Below are positions 45,060 to 56,616 of a stretch of 64,000 bases of DNA, in pieces. This DNA is from Odobenus rosmarus divergens (Eukaryota > Chordata > Mammalia > Carnivora > Odobenidae), in contig NW_004450945.1 in assembly GCF_000321225.1 (NCBI RefSeq), positions 1,155,777-1,219,776 on the forward strand, in the 5' to 3' direction. The notes beneath the pieces are model-generated. The model was not told where the DNA came from and did not search any database. It saw nothing but the letters and a program-made list of their open reading frames with translations. How positions within the stretch are numbered: the stretch's first letter is position 1; the number at the start of each line of letters is the position of its first letter. The position numbers were made by a program, and so were the translations under genes.

Positions 45060-45300
45060 TAATACTACTTTATATTAGTACAGCATAATTTTAAATTTAC
45101 ATAAAACAGTCACAGTGATTAGCCACAGATTCTCACCACAGTCCCAGGAAGCAGATAAAATTGTTATTGATTCTCATTTTCCATAAGAGAAAATTTAGAC
45201 TCAGAGAATCAAAGTCATGTTCAGAGGAACACATATCTGAAATTCAGTTCCTGGTTATTTGACTACTGATCCATTATTCTCTTTACTCCACACTGGTTTT
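45060..45300 (-). mobile_element. MIR SINE relic, antisense
   Basis: 'agattctcaccacagtccca', 'attctcattttccataagag' and 'aaaatttagactcagagaat' match the antisense MIR. Lies just downstream of another antisense MIR. Confidence 0.65.
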
Positions 45301-45654
45301 CTCAATTCTCTATTTTCCCTTAGGGAGAATTGTATGTAAGATTTTTTTTTCTTTCTTTTCTTCTTATTCCCTTCAATGTTAGGAGAGTGATTATATCGAA
45401 GAGATGATTTTTTCTTTAACCCAGAAAGTTAAGCAATTCTTAAAATTACTAGGAATGTTTGATTTCAATCTTTTCAGGTAACCCATTTACTTATTAAGAG
45501 TCAGAAGGGCTTTTGAAGCTTGACACAATTGTACAGGATGACTGGGTAGAACATGGCAGTCCCTTTCTCCCTTCATCTTCAGCCAGCACATTGGACTGCT
45601 CCTTTGCCAGCTAGTGAAGCAGGCATGTTGGGACGGTGCATAGGCAGGAACTGA
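45301..45654. other. Unique sequence
   Basis: A T-rich stretch at about 45342-45365; nothing else. Confidence 0.4.
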
Positions 45655-45800
45655 AAGATGGGTAGAGAAAACCCTGGGGCTGCAAGAAGGGGACCTGGGT
45701 TCTAGTTCCATATGAACTCACGACCCACTGGGGGAGCCTCAGCAAATCCCTCATCCTTCAGACCTCAGTCTCCCATCTGTTGAGTATGGGTTTGGAAAGA
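45655..45800 (+). mobile_element. MIR SINE relic
   Basis: 'gggacctgggttctagttcc', 'aaatccctcatccttcagac' and 'ctcagtctcccatctgttga' follow sense MIR. Confidence 0.7.
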
Positions 45801-45884
45801 GGCCATTGCTGAAGTCCCTCCCCACTTCCCAACTCCTCTGGTGACCTGAGCCCTTCCTCTGGGTTTCCATGTGACTTTGGAGAT

Positions 45885-46005
45885 GGTGGGTCTCAGTAGC
45901 CTCATCTGTAAACCAGGAGTAATGCTATTTATCATGAGTATCGCTCTGGATTGATGAATGCATCAAAGAGGATGCTAAATACAAATGCCTTTAAATACAA
46001 AACGC
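45885..46005 (+). mobile_element. MIR SINE relic (3' half)
   Basis: 'gggtctcagtagcctcatct', 'gtaaaccaggagtaatgcta' and 'tttatcatgagtatcgctct' follow the sense MIR core. Confidence 0.6.
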
Positions 46006-46649
46006 TCTCTGTAACAGGCAAATAACTTACTATCCTTAAATAAATAGAAAAGGAAAGGTAATTAATATTTCAGCAAGGGAAGGCATCATTACAGATCTTC
46101 ATAAAGCCCTTAATGGGTTAAATGCTTGGGCATCTGGTGAAATACTAGCCTCAGCTGTTTAAGTGACATCTTCTTGGGTCAAATTTCTCTTCTCTCTCCA
46201 ATCCATCTGCTCACAGCTTGTCATGATAAACACTTCTGAGTTACAAAGCAAAGAGTACACAGCAACAAGAGAGGGACAGCATCTTGGATCTTAACTAGAC
46301 AATAATATCAGAGCAAAAACAGCACCCAGTCATCTATTTTTCATTCGCCCGTCCCCTCCCCACGCTGCCCACCCATCCCTGCCCCATCTCTCTTTGTCTC
46401 ATGTGTCACAGGCATATGTCAGGCAATAGACAAGCTGAAAGGAAGAAATCAAAGTCATCCGTAAGTAACTGAAAGGGAGAGGTAGGCCTAATGGGTAAGA
46501 ATAATGCCAGGAGGAAAATCTACATGTCATTTGCCCTTGGTTCAATGAAAGTAGACTGTGTCATGTGATTGATACTCCCTAGAATAGAATTATCTCAGTG
46601 TGGTATCCCAGGGGTCTATGGCACTTGGCTTATCTAGGCACTTGTGGTG
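46006..46649. other. Unique sequence
   Basis: No recognised feature on either strand. Confidence 0.45.
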
Positions 46650-46830
46650 ATTTGTTCTGAGACCTCAGCCAAAAATTGCTGACTGGTCAGACTCAGTTTC
46701 CTTATTTGCAAAAGCAGGTGGTGTTTGGTGGTAGCAATAAACAGCTACACCAGTGTAGTCATTAGGCTTACATAACAAAGTCTCTGACAGAGCTTGGCAC
46801 ATAGTGGTGGTCAACATATTTTTATTGACT
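46650..46830 (+). mobile_element. MIR SINE relic
   Basis: 'ctcagtttccttatttgcaa', 'gacagagcttggcacatagt' and 'ggtggtcaacatatttttat' match sense MIR core and 3' end. Confidence 0.65.
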
Positions 46831-46839
46831 CTGAATCTG

Positions 46840-47030
46840 GTGTACTGGAAAGAGCACTGTTCTAAGTTCTTGCACGCCCAACGAGGACTTTGGCCTTGCA
46901 ACTCCTTAGGAGCGAACCAAGTTTCAGAGCAAGGGAGTATATAGACTTCAGAGTCAGGATTAATATTCCTGGCTCTGTTTCCTCTTATGGAAAATGATGG
47001 AATTATTTAAGCATAAATTCTCTCCTTGCT
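46840..47030 (+). mobile_element. MIR SINE relic
   Basis: 'tactggaaagagcactgttc', 'gtttcctcttatggaaaatg' and 'atggaattatttaagc' follow the start and core of sense MIR, immediately after another MIR. Confidence 0.5.
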
Positions 47031-47194
47031 CTGATGTTGGGAAAGTCCATGCTTCTGCCTTGAAGGTCTGATTCCTTTTAAAACCAAAAAGTTATACCAT
47101 TCCGAATGTACTTTGTATGAATAAGCACACTCTCAAAAGCCACTCCCTCCAGCCTTGAAGTCACTAACACCAAAATGACCTCAGTAACCATTAA

Positions 47195-47270
47195 ATAGAT
47201 TATGGTGCATCCATACGATGGTAATAATGGTTATTTCATAATGGTGCAATTTCAGATGATAATTTTTAAA
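47195..47270 (+). mobile_element. LINE-1 3' end fragment
   Basis: 'attatggtgcatccatacga' and 'tggtaataatggttatttca' recall the L1 ORF2 end (tggtatatccatacaatgg). Very short. Confidence 0.4.
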
Positions 47271-47669
47271 AATTATCTTTGACTGTAATTTCTTGTTCAT
47301 CTCTCATAAACATGCATTCCTTATGTACTAAAAATAATAAAAGAGAGAGTTGTCCAAGCCAGGAGGAAAGGAAGAGTCAGCTGAAAATTGACTCAGCACT
47401 TATGATGTTAGGTGCAAAAAATGTAATTTTGCCTATAGATGCATTCTTTATCAATGAGGTCGTTTGTCTCCTCCCATGGAAGAAAAAAAATGTGTGTGTT
47501 CTATAACAGTCCCTAAAAGAACCTGCCTCCTTTTTCTCTAGCTTTGCTTAAGGATCCAATCTCCTTACTCATCCATCTGGCCAACAAGTGCCCTCCTTGT
47601 GGCAAGTATTGTGCTGTGGGATCAGGATACATAAATGAATAAAATGACTTCTGTTTTCAAGGATGCGAA
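47271..47669. other. Mostly unique; small L2-like piece
   Basis: At 47575-47640 'aagtgccctccttgtggcaa' and 'gggatcaggatacataaatg' resemble an antisense L2. The 75-codon plus frame at 47279 has no recognisable domain. Confidence 0.4.
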
Positions 47670-48310
47670 ATAATGGAAAATTGTCACACACTGCTGGTAG
47701 GAGAATAAACTGGCACATCCATTTTGGAAAAGCAGTTTGATCTGTTGTTACAATGAAAGATGTGATTTCTTATTTTAGGGCCCAGCCTTTCCACACCTAG
47801 ACAAAGTTCTTGAATATATGCAAGCATTACATGTGTGTAACTAGCAGTCCCATACAAACATGTTCAGGGCAGCATTGTATGGAATAGAAATGAACAAACC
47901 AGAAACAGTCCAAACATACATGTGCATGAACTACAGTTGCATAGAACACTATTAGCGAAATTTAAACATATAATGTCGAACAGAAAATAAGTCACAGAAG
48001 ACCATATATAATATAGTTTCATTAGAAAAAGATCAAAAGAGTCAAAACTAAACAATATATAATTAGGGACACATATGTCTGTGGAAACTACAAGAAGCAA
48101 GAAAACAAAGAACAATGTTCAGGAGAGTGGTTACCTCTGAGAATGGGGGAACAAGTTTATTTACTAGATGAAGAGCACTGGGGGAATTTCAAAGGTGTTA
48201 AGGATGTAATGGGTATATGAGTAATAATTGTATTATTACTCTTGAAGCTATATAAATATAACATATACAGCCTTTATATATATAACATTTCAATTAAAAA
48301 TAAAACAAAA
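47670..48310 (+). mobile_element. LINE-1 3' end relic
   Basis: 'cacacactgctggtaggaga', 'acatccattttggaaaagca', 'gaaacagtccaaacatacat', 'ggagagtggttacctctgag' and 'aatgggggaacaagtttatt' follow the sense L1 ORF2 end and 3' UTR, ending in an AATAAA-like A-rich end before (CA)n. Confidence 0.75.
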
Positions 48311-48330
48311 TGTGAAAAAAATGGGACAAA

Positions 48331-48357
48331 ATACACACACACACACACACACACACA
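48331..48357. repeat. (CA)n microsatellite
   Basis: About thirteen uninterrupted CA units at the A-rich end of the LINE-1. Confidence 0.95.
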
Positions 48358-48364
48358 AAAGAAA

Positions 48365-48865
48365 TCAATCTTGCCTTTAAAGCCCAAATCAAACATTTTC
48401 TGCTACATGGAGTCTCTTCTGACCTCACTGATATTCCATCCCCATCTTTTGTTTCCTTTTTTATATTTTTATTATACTTGCCTTCCTAGCTTTTAATTTC
48501 TACTTTATGTGAGCATAGTTTAGGTAAAGATCTTATCACGGGGGTGCCTGGGTGGCCCAGTTGGTTAAGGTCTGCCTTGGGCTCAGGTCATGATCCTGGG
48601 GTCCTGGGATCAAGTCCAATGTCAGTTTTCCTGCTCAGCGGAGAGTCTGCTTCTCCCTCTGCCTTTCCCTGCCACTTGTGCTCTCTCTCTCTCAAATAAA
48701 TAAATAAATCTTAAAAAAAAAAAGATCTTATCACCTACAGACTGCAAACATCTTGACTGTAGGATCCGTGTCACATTATCTCTGCTTCACCCACAGCAAC
48801 TATCTTGGGAATCACTTGTAGCATGTACACAGATACTGGGATTGCCCTCAAAACTTGAGTTAAAA
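48365..48865 (+). mobile_element. L2 LINE relic, interrupted by a SINE
   Basis: The left half has 'agcccaaatcaaacattttc', 'catggagtctcttctgacct' and 'ttatatttttattatacttg'. The right half (from 48735) has 'cagactgcaaacatcttgac', 'tgtaggatccgtgtcacatt' and 'catctctgcttcaccc'-like text. Together they form one sense L2 3' end split by the SINE. Confidence 0.75.
48540..48720 (+). mobile_element. SINEC, sense, perfect 14-bp TSD
   Basis: 'gggggtgcctgggtggccca', 'ggctcaggtcatgatcctgg' and 'gggatcaagtccaatg' (B-box side), 'tcagcggagagtctgcttct', then (AAAT)n and A-tail. The TSD aaagatcttatcac is perfect at 48526-48539 and 48721-48734. Confidence 0.97.
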
Positions 48866-49679
48866 TCCTGGTTTTATGACTTAAAACTTACAAGATGTTG
48901 GCAACAGCTTCTACTATGAAATGCTGGTAACTTCCACCTACTAGAATCGTATATTCAGGATTTTTCTGAGAGCTCACTGAGATACTGTTTGATAAGCTGC
49001 ACTATGAAGCATTATATAAATGTTTATTTGGGCCCTTGAACATACAAATAATTTTGATACAGTGTTACTGTATCATGTTCCAGGCCCTAATCAATGTATA
49101 AGAAAGAGACATGCCTTACAAAGAGTGAAATGACTTAAGTGAAGGAAGGTACTGAGGTGGGTCAGGAATGACCCACCTGGGAATACAGAGTTCTCTAAAA
49201 GAAGTGAATGAGAAATTCTCAACATTGCATATTCTGAGCCAGAAGTGGCTATTGATCGCTCTGCTTCCCAACCCTCTGAGAGAGGCCAGTGCAATTTGGG
49301 GTCACGGAGCAATGTAAAGTATCTTCGAAGACATGAAGAGGAGCAGCTAGGAAGTAGATGCATGACAGATCTGATAACAACTAAAATACCAGAACCTGCT
49401 TTTACCATGAAACGATCTCATTATTTGTCAACACTTTTCTTAAAATATAAAATTGGAATTTTTTAGACTCACTGTTCTAGACAGTGTTAAAAAACTTGAA
49501 AATTGACTCCCGGTTTGTTAAAAACATTTTAAAATATGTTCTAAAGGTGTTTACCAACGTTTTTTTTGGAAAAAAAATTGTTTAAAGAGAATAAATGGGG
49601 GAAATTGGATTTACTTTATTTTGAATCTATATATATTAAAATGTCTACTTCGATTCACATTTTCTTATTTCCAGAATGC
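48866..49679. other. Unique sequence
   Basis: Overlapping frames of 105 codons (minus, 49091-49408) and 73 codons (plus, 49245-49466) share the same bases. Neither has recognisable domains. Confidence 0.45.
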
Positions 49680-49810
49680 TTTAGGACATATTGTTTTATT
49701 TAAACATCTGTGAAGTGAATATTATAAATCCCATTCAATAGAAGACAGGTCTGAGGTGTAGACAGTAAGTGACAGAGCCAATTTCAAAACATAAGTTTAC
49801 TGAGTTTAGA
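49680..49810 (-). mobile_element. MIR SINE relic, antisense
   Basis: 'gaatattataaatcccattc', 'aatagaagacaggtctgagg' and 'agacagtaagtgacagagcc' follow the antisense MIR core. Confidence 0.65.
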
Positions 49811-49849
49811 CCTCTGGCAATTTCTACCCATTTGTCACCCATTTACCTT

Positions 49850-49955
49850 GGTTGGATCACCTCCCTACTCTGACTCTCATGTATTTTATTCGAATGTAAA
49901 AGCTATGCCTGGCACATAGTAGGCATGCATCACATGCTTATTGAATAAATGAACT
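49850..49955 (+). mobile_element. L2 LINE 3' end relic
   Basis: 'aatgtaaaagctatgcctgg', 'cacatagtaggcatgcatca' and 'catgcttattgaataaatga' closely match the terminal part of L2. Confidence 0.8.
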
Positions 49956-50529
49956 CATTTTTTTCATTCAACGTCTTTAAAGACCTACTGTACATAAGAC
50001 ATTTTTAAACACTCAATACTATGCTCCCTTAGTCCAGTGTTGCTACAAAATAAAGACATTTTCAGATATGCAACAACCCCAAAATTTGTCTCCCATATAC
50101 CTAGCTGAGCAAGTCAATTGATAACATACTCTAGGAAACCACAAAATAATGAAGAAGAAAATATGGAATCCAAGAAAGAGAGGTTCCAGTCCAGGAGCAC
50201 AGGGAAACCCCAGGATGATACCCTTCCAGGAAGACATAGAGAGTAAGCAGTCTTAACTGTAGCAAGGTGTCAGAAAGCTTGGGAGAGAGAATTTCAATGG
50301 GAAAAAAAGAAGAAAAAGGGAATTTCCTATAACTGTGTGATCAGGAGCCCCAAATTGTGGGGATATGGTAAAGCCATGCTACTTGATTTTCAAGATTAAA
50401 AGGATGTTAATAAGAAAAGAAATTATATAGAGAGGCATTGTATAAATATAAGTAAACTAAAATGGAGCATAATATTGAGCTGTTGAATGTAAGAAAAGTG
50501 AATCCAGTTACTACTGTTTCCTTTTTTTT
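49956..50529. other. Unique sequence
   Basis: No recognised feature. Confidence 0.45.
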
Positions 50530-52190
50530 CCTTCTTCAACTTTTTTTTTAAATAAATGTATTTTTCCACTTTTTATTTTGGGAAGGTAGAGAGACAAGGA
50601 TAATGAACCCCTATGTATGCATCTCCCAGCTTCAAAAATTATCAACTTAAAGCCAATCTTATTGTACCTAAACCCCTACATATTTCCACCCTTTACAGAT
50701 AATCTTGAAAAAATCCCTGACATCGTAGTTTCTGTGAATATTTTAGTATATACAGATAGTTATCTAGATTTTAAAAATAATTATTTAATGTCATCAAATA
50801 TCCATTCAGTATTCAATATCCCAATAGATTCATGAATGTACTTTTTCTACAACTTGTTACTTTAAGTCCTTTAAATGAATATATCTTCATTTTCTAATGT
50901 TTTAATTTGTGACATGAGATATTTAAAATATACAAAAATACAGAAAATAATTAACAGATATGCACCTAAATATCAACTGGATTTATACATTGTTTATAAA
51001 CATTTTACCATATTAACCACAGAATTTAAAAGAAACAAAAACATATTTTTGGGAGAAAAAGTATAATCATTCTTTAAGAAATAGAACATGTTTTTAGAAA
51101 CATAAAAAAATACTAAGAAATAGAAAGTTCAGGCTACAAATTTGCCCTACATCTCCCTGAAATTCAATTCCCCTTTTTTCTCCCCAAAGATCATATCTGT
51201 CCTGGCATTAATATGTATCCTTCCCATTTGTTTTATGAGCTTAGTATACACATAAGCAATTACAAATAGTACCTTGTATTATTTTTTTTGTTTTAAATAG
51301 TACTGTGTTGTGTGTATCCTATTTTATCTTTTATTAACCTCAACATTATGTTTCTGAAATTTATCCATATTAATACACAAAGATTAAGTTCATTTATTTT
51401 AATTACTGCCTCAAATTTTGTTGTTTATATATTCATTCTCCTACTAATGGACATTTAAATTATCCCGATTTTAGTTTTACATTTTCTTTCATAATGATCA
51501 TTCTTGAACAGACATCTTCATGTAGATATGTGAGAGTTTTCCTAAAGAACATTCTTAGAAATGGATTTCCCGGTCATAAGATATTTCATTTTCAATCTTA
51601 CCTGAATTGTCCAATTGTGCTCCTTAGTGATTTTCCCAATTTACCCTATAGCTAACAGTATAGGGGCTTCTTTCCATCACAGTCTCAGCAATCTTGGTAT
51701 TTTTCAAGTTTTTAATTTGCTAGTCTAATGAGTGTGAATGGTAATTCATTGTGATTTTGATGAACATTTCTTTGATTGCTAAAGAGGTTTCTTATATTTA
51801 CGGACCTCTCAGATTTCCCTTTCTTTGAAATTCCTTTATTTAATATCTGTTCCTATTTCTAGTGGGTTATTTGACATTTTCTCATTGGTTTTAGGAGTTC
51901 TTTATGAATTCTGGACACAACTTTCATCATTTATTATCATTTATTTGAGTTGCAAGAATCTTCTTCCAGTCTTTAACTAGCTCTTAAATTCACAGTGTCC
52001 TGTAATAAAGAAGTTTTAAATTTTAATGGAGTCAAAATTAATATTTTTCTTTTAAGCTTTGTGCCCCTGGAGACTTGTTTATGACATTTTTCCTAATTCC
52101 AATATCACTAACATATTCTACATTTTCTTCTAAAGTTTTATAGTTCTGAGTTTCATATCTGAATTTGTATAATAAAAATATATTTATTAC
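50530..52190 (-). mobile_element. Ancient LINE-1 3' end (L1M type)
   Basis: The minus-strand L1 3' end is recognisable in order: 'atgcatctcccagcttcaaa' and 'tcaacttaaagccaatctta' (about 50620-50665), 'ctaatggacatttaaattat' (51444), 'gtcataagatatttcatttt' (51572), 'aattcattgtgattttgatg' (51742), 'ttttaggagttctttatgaa' (51889), 'aagaagttttaaattttaat' (52008) and 'tcttctaaagttttatagtt' (52126). No open frame. Confidence 0.8.
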
Positions 52191-52440
52191 ATTGATAATT
52201 AAAACTTAGTGCCATTATTTAAAAAAATGGAACAGAAATGCAAAGATTACTCATGATTTTAGACCTCAGAAACCAAGTGCTGTTAACATTTATTCTATTT
52301 ATTTCCAGTTTTATTTTAAACATATATGTACCTTTTTGTTATATAAGTGAGATAATATATTATTTATATTTTATGCTTTTTTATTAAATAGCACTTAACT
52401 TTATATATATGCATATATATGTATATATATATACTAGTAA
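52191..52440 (-). mobile_element. LINE-1 3' end-like relic with TA-rich repeat
   Basis: 'accaagtgctgttaacattt' and 'attctatttatttccagttt' recall another L1ME 3' end. An imperfect (TATATG)n stretch runs at about 52402-52435. Confidence 0.4.
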
Positions 52441-52589
52441 TTCATAGAGAGATTGAGGCTGGAGAATCCAGACATGCAAGATTTGGAGAGGGAACTTGCA
52501 TGAAAATTTCCTTTATGGTATTTGGGATACATGCAACCCAAACCAGGTATACCAACTAGCTCTCTTGTTTTTATATAGCTTCTACCTGC

Positions 52590-52745
52590 CCTTCATTGTA
52601 GAAACTTACATACTCTTCCTAGTAATTGTCATTCATATTTCTGCCTCTTCCACAAAACCATTGGCTTCTTTAGGTAGGGACAGATCTCACTCATCTTCGC
52701 ATCTCTAATTGCCCCAGAAAATAGTAAGTGCTCAAGAAATGTGAA
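52590..52745 (+). mobile_element. L2 LINE 3' end relic
   Basis: 'tttaggtagggacagatctc', 'actcatcttcgcatctctaa' and 'aatagtaagtgctcaagaaa' follow the L2 3' end. Confidence 0.6.
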
Positions 52746-52779
52746 AAGGGAGGTTGTGACGTGAATACTAAATTAGGAG

Positions 52780-52935
52780 TGAGGAGATGTAGATTCTAGT
52801 TCAGTAAGTAGCTACCAAAGTAATGCCGTTGGACAAATTTCTTCTAAGACTCAGTCTCCTCATGTACAAATTGACAGGAGGGGACTAGATGACCTATAAG
52901 TTTGCTACTTCCTCTGACATTCTGACTCTCCCATT
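52780..52935 (+). mobile_element. MIR SINE relic
   Basis: 'tgtagattctagttcagtaa', 'gactcagtctcctcatgtac' and 'aaattgacaggaggggacta' follow sense MIR. Confidence 0.65.
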
Positions 52936-54559
52936 CTTTAAAAAGAAAAGCATTTATGGGACCCATAAATATTCTTTAAAATATTTATATTTCCTGATCC
53001 TATTAAGTAGCACAATCTTTTAACAACCTATGACATCTAACACTAACAGGTGTTTACTTAAACACAGAAGGAAATCGTGGTCCCTTAAGACTGCCAATTT
53101 TTCAGTAGAGATGTCCTTGCAGGTTTGGATGGATGAGCTGTTTTCTGGTAAGTAGCCATCAGAATACCAGAGAGTGAGCTTAACATAAGATACCCATTGG
53201 AACTCTCTTACCACCGAGATTTCTGGCAGGACACAGGACTATGTCATTTCCTGGCTAGTTCGCTTTTCCATCTGTCCCCTGGACTCCAACTTGATAAAGG
53301 GAGTTTGTGATTACATCTCCCTCTAGCGACTAAAACCTTGGCATAGTGCAAAGTCTCCTGCGGCACATGAAGAAAAAAAATTGGCTAGACAAAATATAAA
53401 TAAAAAAGATAATATACAAGTCCTTTGATAATTCAAGGAATAGTCTCTCACTGTTGCTCCGTAGGAGGAGCAAAGTTCATCATATATTCCACTTATACTG
53501 AGGGAATTAATGCTCAGGAGGCATTTTTCTTAGTGTGTCTGAGAATGAAATAGTCAGAAGTCTTTCCCATTAATATAAGGCACCAGACTTACCATCAACC
53601 AAAGTCTCGTATAAATATATGATTGGATAATCTCCAGTGCAAATATACATGAAAATAACCCCTCTTCTAAGTAAGTGTCCACAAAACTGGTTCTGGTTGA
53701 AACAGCCATGAAATATTTTTTTTATACTAAGGAAATAAAAATATCAGCAATAAAATTTTCAACCCAATAATGTACATTTGTAAGAGAAATTAACAAAATT
53801 AATTCAAAATCAATAGTTGGCCAGAGAGAAGGCACTTCATCTTTTAGGATTATGAATACCTCCAGGAAAGCTCGTAGGGATGGCACCATATGCATCTGCA
53901 CAAACCCTTCAGCCCATTGTGGTTCAAGGGAAAATATTCGGCACACAAATAGCTACTTTGTTTTCTCCTTATTCTGTTTGTGGCAAGTACCGTTGTGATG
54001 GACCAGTTCTTATCACAGACAAAATAAGCAGAAAATCTCCTCTGCATTGGCATAGAATTTGCTAGAGGTCTCATAAGTAAGGGGCCAAACCAGTGCTATC
54101 ACTTTACAACTTGAACCTCAGCACATCACCCCTTTCACATCAAATACCCTAATCCCTCCATTCAGTACAACTTCAGGTCAAGGGATTAGAATGGCCTGGA
54201 TCCTAAAGAAAGTATTTGCCATCACAAACAGGTTCATTTCAGGAAACTTCTTTTCATTAAAACTCTTATTTCTGAAATGGAAGCTAGGAGCTGGACTCTG
54301 GAGAAGAAGGGATTTTCACCAGCTCACTGGGAAGTCCCTCTGATTTCTAAGTTCCATTTCCCAGTTCATTTTACCAAGCTCTTAATACAGCTGGCCCTGT
54401 CATTTTAGACTGACAAGGCTAGTTTTTTTTTGTTTGTCTGTTTGTTTGTTTACAATGGACCTTGCAGATGGGCAATTGAAGAAGTCAAGTTTGTGATTTC
54501 TATATAGTTGCCATTGGATTGGCCCAGATGTTACAGACCAATCTGTCAAACTTCTTAAT
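52936..54559. other. Unique sequence
   Basis: A long stretch without a convincing repeat or gene. Frames of 61-74 codons occur on both strands around 53.7-54.1 kb and overlap. A (GTTT)n run sits at about 54430-54450. Confidence 0.45.
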
Positions 54560-54690
54560 TTTACAGCAAGGAAAACTAACGCCCACAGTGGGAAGGGTTC
54601 CCATGATCACACAGAAGGGGTGGGACTAGAAGGCCGACCCCAAGATCCCATGGTCTTCTGCGCCATGTTATACTGTTTTTGTCTTTTTTT
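54560..54690 (-). mobile_element. MIR SINE relic, antisense
   Basis: 'aaggaaaactaacgcccaca', 'tcccatgatcacacagaagg' and 'ggtgggactagaaggccgac' match the antisense MIR. Confidence 0.7.
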
Positions 54691-54874
54691 TTTTCCCCAA
54701 AACAGACCACAGATCACATATCCAAAAAATAGGTAGATTTATTTTTGTCCAGTCAAAATAGTCTTAGAAGTTTACAGATATTTCAATAATGCTACTATTA
54801 TTCAAATCATATTTAGCATTTCTCTTTGGACATTATGCCCAGTCAATGGCACATTATTAGTGATTTCCTTAGAC

Positions 54875-54975
54875 ACCGAACTGTTAGCTCATTAAAGGCC
54901 CAGTCTGTGTTTAATTTTGCCTCTATCTCCAGCACATAGCATGCTCTTTTGTACATAGTAGATCATCAGATCATC
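54875..54975 (+). mobile_element. L2 LINE 3' end relic
   Basis: 'tgttagctcattaaaggccc', 'tgcctctatctccagcacat' and 'tttgtacatagtagatcatc' follow the L2 3' end. Confidence 0.7.
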
Positions 54976-55119
54976 ACATTTTTTAAAAAATAAAATTAGC
55001 CAATATTAAAAGGAAAATGATCAAGTTCACAAAATCAGTGCTGGAGCTGGGTAATCTGCAGCATATGATTCAAATTCCCTGTCTGGAGTAAGTCTGGCCC
55101 CCAAAGGAGCAGAATAATT

Positions 55120-55230
55120 TGAGTGCCGAGACTATGTCTTATTCACCTTGAAATATTACAGCCCCAACTCCCAATTCTTGCACAGGAGGACAGCTCTCAC
55201 AGATATTCAGTAAATGTCTGATAAATAATG
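55120..55230 (+). mobile_element. L2 LINE 3' end relic
   Basis: 'gccgagactatgtcttattc', 'ggacagctctcacagatatt' and 'cagtaaatgtctgataaata' follow the L2 3' end. Confidence 0.6.
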
Positions 55231-55970
55231 GAGTAGTACATAGGAATTTGGATAAAGGCAGGGACTACTTATTTATAGGTTGCTGAAATAAGAATGTAAT
55301 CGTAATATTTCTTGGTTGGAAAATAAAAATTAACTTGGGCTCCTATCAAAGCCACAGCCCTCAATTAGTCACTGTGAACTCTGACCTGGGATGGGAAGGC
55401 ATTGAATGACAAGACTGTAGCAGGAGCCGACATTCAGATTTCTGTAGCTGCCACCACCCTGATCCCAGAGTGTTGTTAAAAGAGATTTTCTCTTGTCCCA
55501 GATTTTCCTCTTTTTCAAAGATCTCATCTTGCTGTTCCAAGGTGCCAACTCATCATCAGCAGGTCTTACTAAATAAGGAGTATTTATGCCTATAGTAAGT
55601 TCTCTGAATACTTATGGGTGCCGATTGTGATTGGTGTTTGGAATTGCATATATTTATGCTTACCTGGGATATCAAGCTATTAGCAAATGGGAATAATGCA
55701 CCATGGGATATTTTCTGAAAACACACACACACAAAATCAAAGGCTGTTAGACAAATATGCTTGGGCAAAACCAGTGAGACCTAGCACCTGGGGTGTTCTT
55801 CTTGAAGTCCATGATTAAATAATGACTCATATTTCCATCTGATCCCATATTCTATTGGAGACAAAATTAATTAACCTTAACTTTCACCACATGTTGTCCT
55901 GTGTAAGAGTGGAAATGAATTAATTCTGAATAATAAATTTCTGGGTTTTGAGATCCCAAGTAGTGTAATT
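55231..55970. other. Unique sequence
   Basis: No recognised feature apart from a short (CA)n at about 55722-55734. Confidence 0.45.
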
Positions 55971-56123
55971 AAAGGTATAAACAATAGGGGCACCTGGGTG
56001 GCTCAGTTAAGTGTGGACTCTTGATTTCTGCTCAGGTCATAATCTCAGGGCTTTGAGATCAACCCCAAGTCAGGGCTCCATGCTGGGTGTGGAGCCTGCT
56101 TAAGATTCTCTCTCCCTCTCCCG

Positions 56124-56322
56124 GGGGCGCCTGGGTGGCTCAGTTGTTAAGTGCCTGCCTTCGGCTCAGGTCATGATCCCAGGGTCCTGGGATCAATCCC
56201 CACATTGGGTTCCCTGCTCAGCGGGAAGCCTGCTTCTCCCTCTCCCACTCCCCCTGCTTGTGTTCCCTCTCTCACTGTGTCTCTCTCTGTCAAATAAATA
56301 AATAAAATCTTTAAAAAAAAAA
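56124..56322 (+). mobile_element. SINEC inserted into the older SINEC (inner copy 1)
   Basis: 'gggggcgcctgggtggctca', 'cggctcaggtcatgatccca' and 'tcctgggatcaatccccac' in the head, then the CT body and (AAAT)n A-tail to 56322. Flanked by CT-rich near-repeats of the older SINE body (attctctctccctctccc at 56105-56122; attctctctctccccctg at 56323-56340), an imperfect TSD. Confidence 0.95.
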
Positions 56323-56382
56323 ATTCTCTCTCTCCCCCTGCCCTCCCTGCTTGCACGCTCTCTCTCTCGTAAAAAAAGGCGG

Positions 56383-56585
56383 GGGGTGTGCCTGGGTGGC
56401 TCAGTTTTTAAGCGCCTGCCTTTGGCTCAGGTCATGATCCCAGCTTCCTGGGATCGAGCCCCTCATCAGGCTCCCTGCTCCACAGGAAGCCTGCTTCTCC
56501 TTCTCTCTTTCCCCCTGCTTGTGTTCCTTCTCTCGCTGTGTCTCTCTCTGTCTAATAAATAGAATCTTTAAAAAAATAAAAATAA
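56383..56585 (+). mobile_element. SINEC inserted in the A-rich tail (inner copy 2)
   Basis: 'ggggtgtgcctgggtggctc', 'gtcatgatcccagcttcctg' and 'ggatcgagcccctcatc' in the head; 'ctaataaatagaatcttta' near the tail. It follows the remaining A-rich end of the older SINE; no separate TSD was resolved because the target was A-rich. Confidence 0.9.
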
Positions 56586-56616
56586 AATCACCTTAAAAAA
56601 AAAGGTATAAACAATA

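Larger units (their letters stand above)
55987..56600 (+). mobile_element. Nest of three SINEC copies within one TSD
   Basis: The whole block is bracketed by the perfect 16-bp duplication aaaggtataaacaata (55971-55986 and 56601-56616). The outermost, older-subtype SINE starts at 55987 ('ggggcacctgggtggctcag', 'actcttgatttctgctcagg') and is cut at about 56122. Its CT-rich remainder lies at about 56323-56378. Two further SINEs sit inside it. All three point the same way. Confidence 0.93.

Noticed and set aside
49091..49466. Overlapping 105- and 73-codon frames on opposite strands
   Set aside because: They share bases and neither shows domains; typical of random frames in balanced sequence.
55987..56600. 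Direct repeats that could suggest a tandem array
   Set aside because: The repeated units are complete SINEs with their own tails and, for at least two, insertion flanks. They are nested insertions, not a CRISPR or satellite array.
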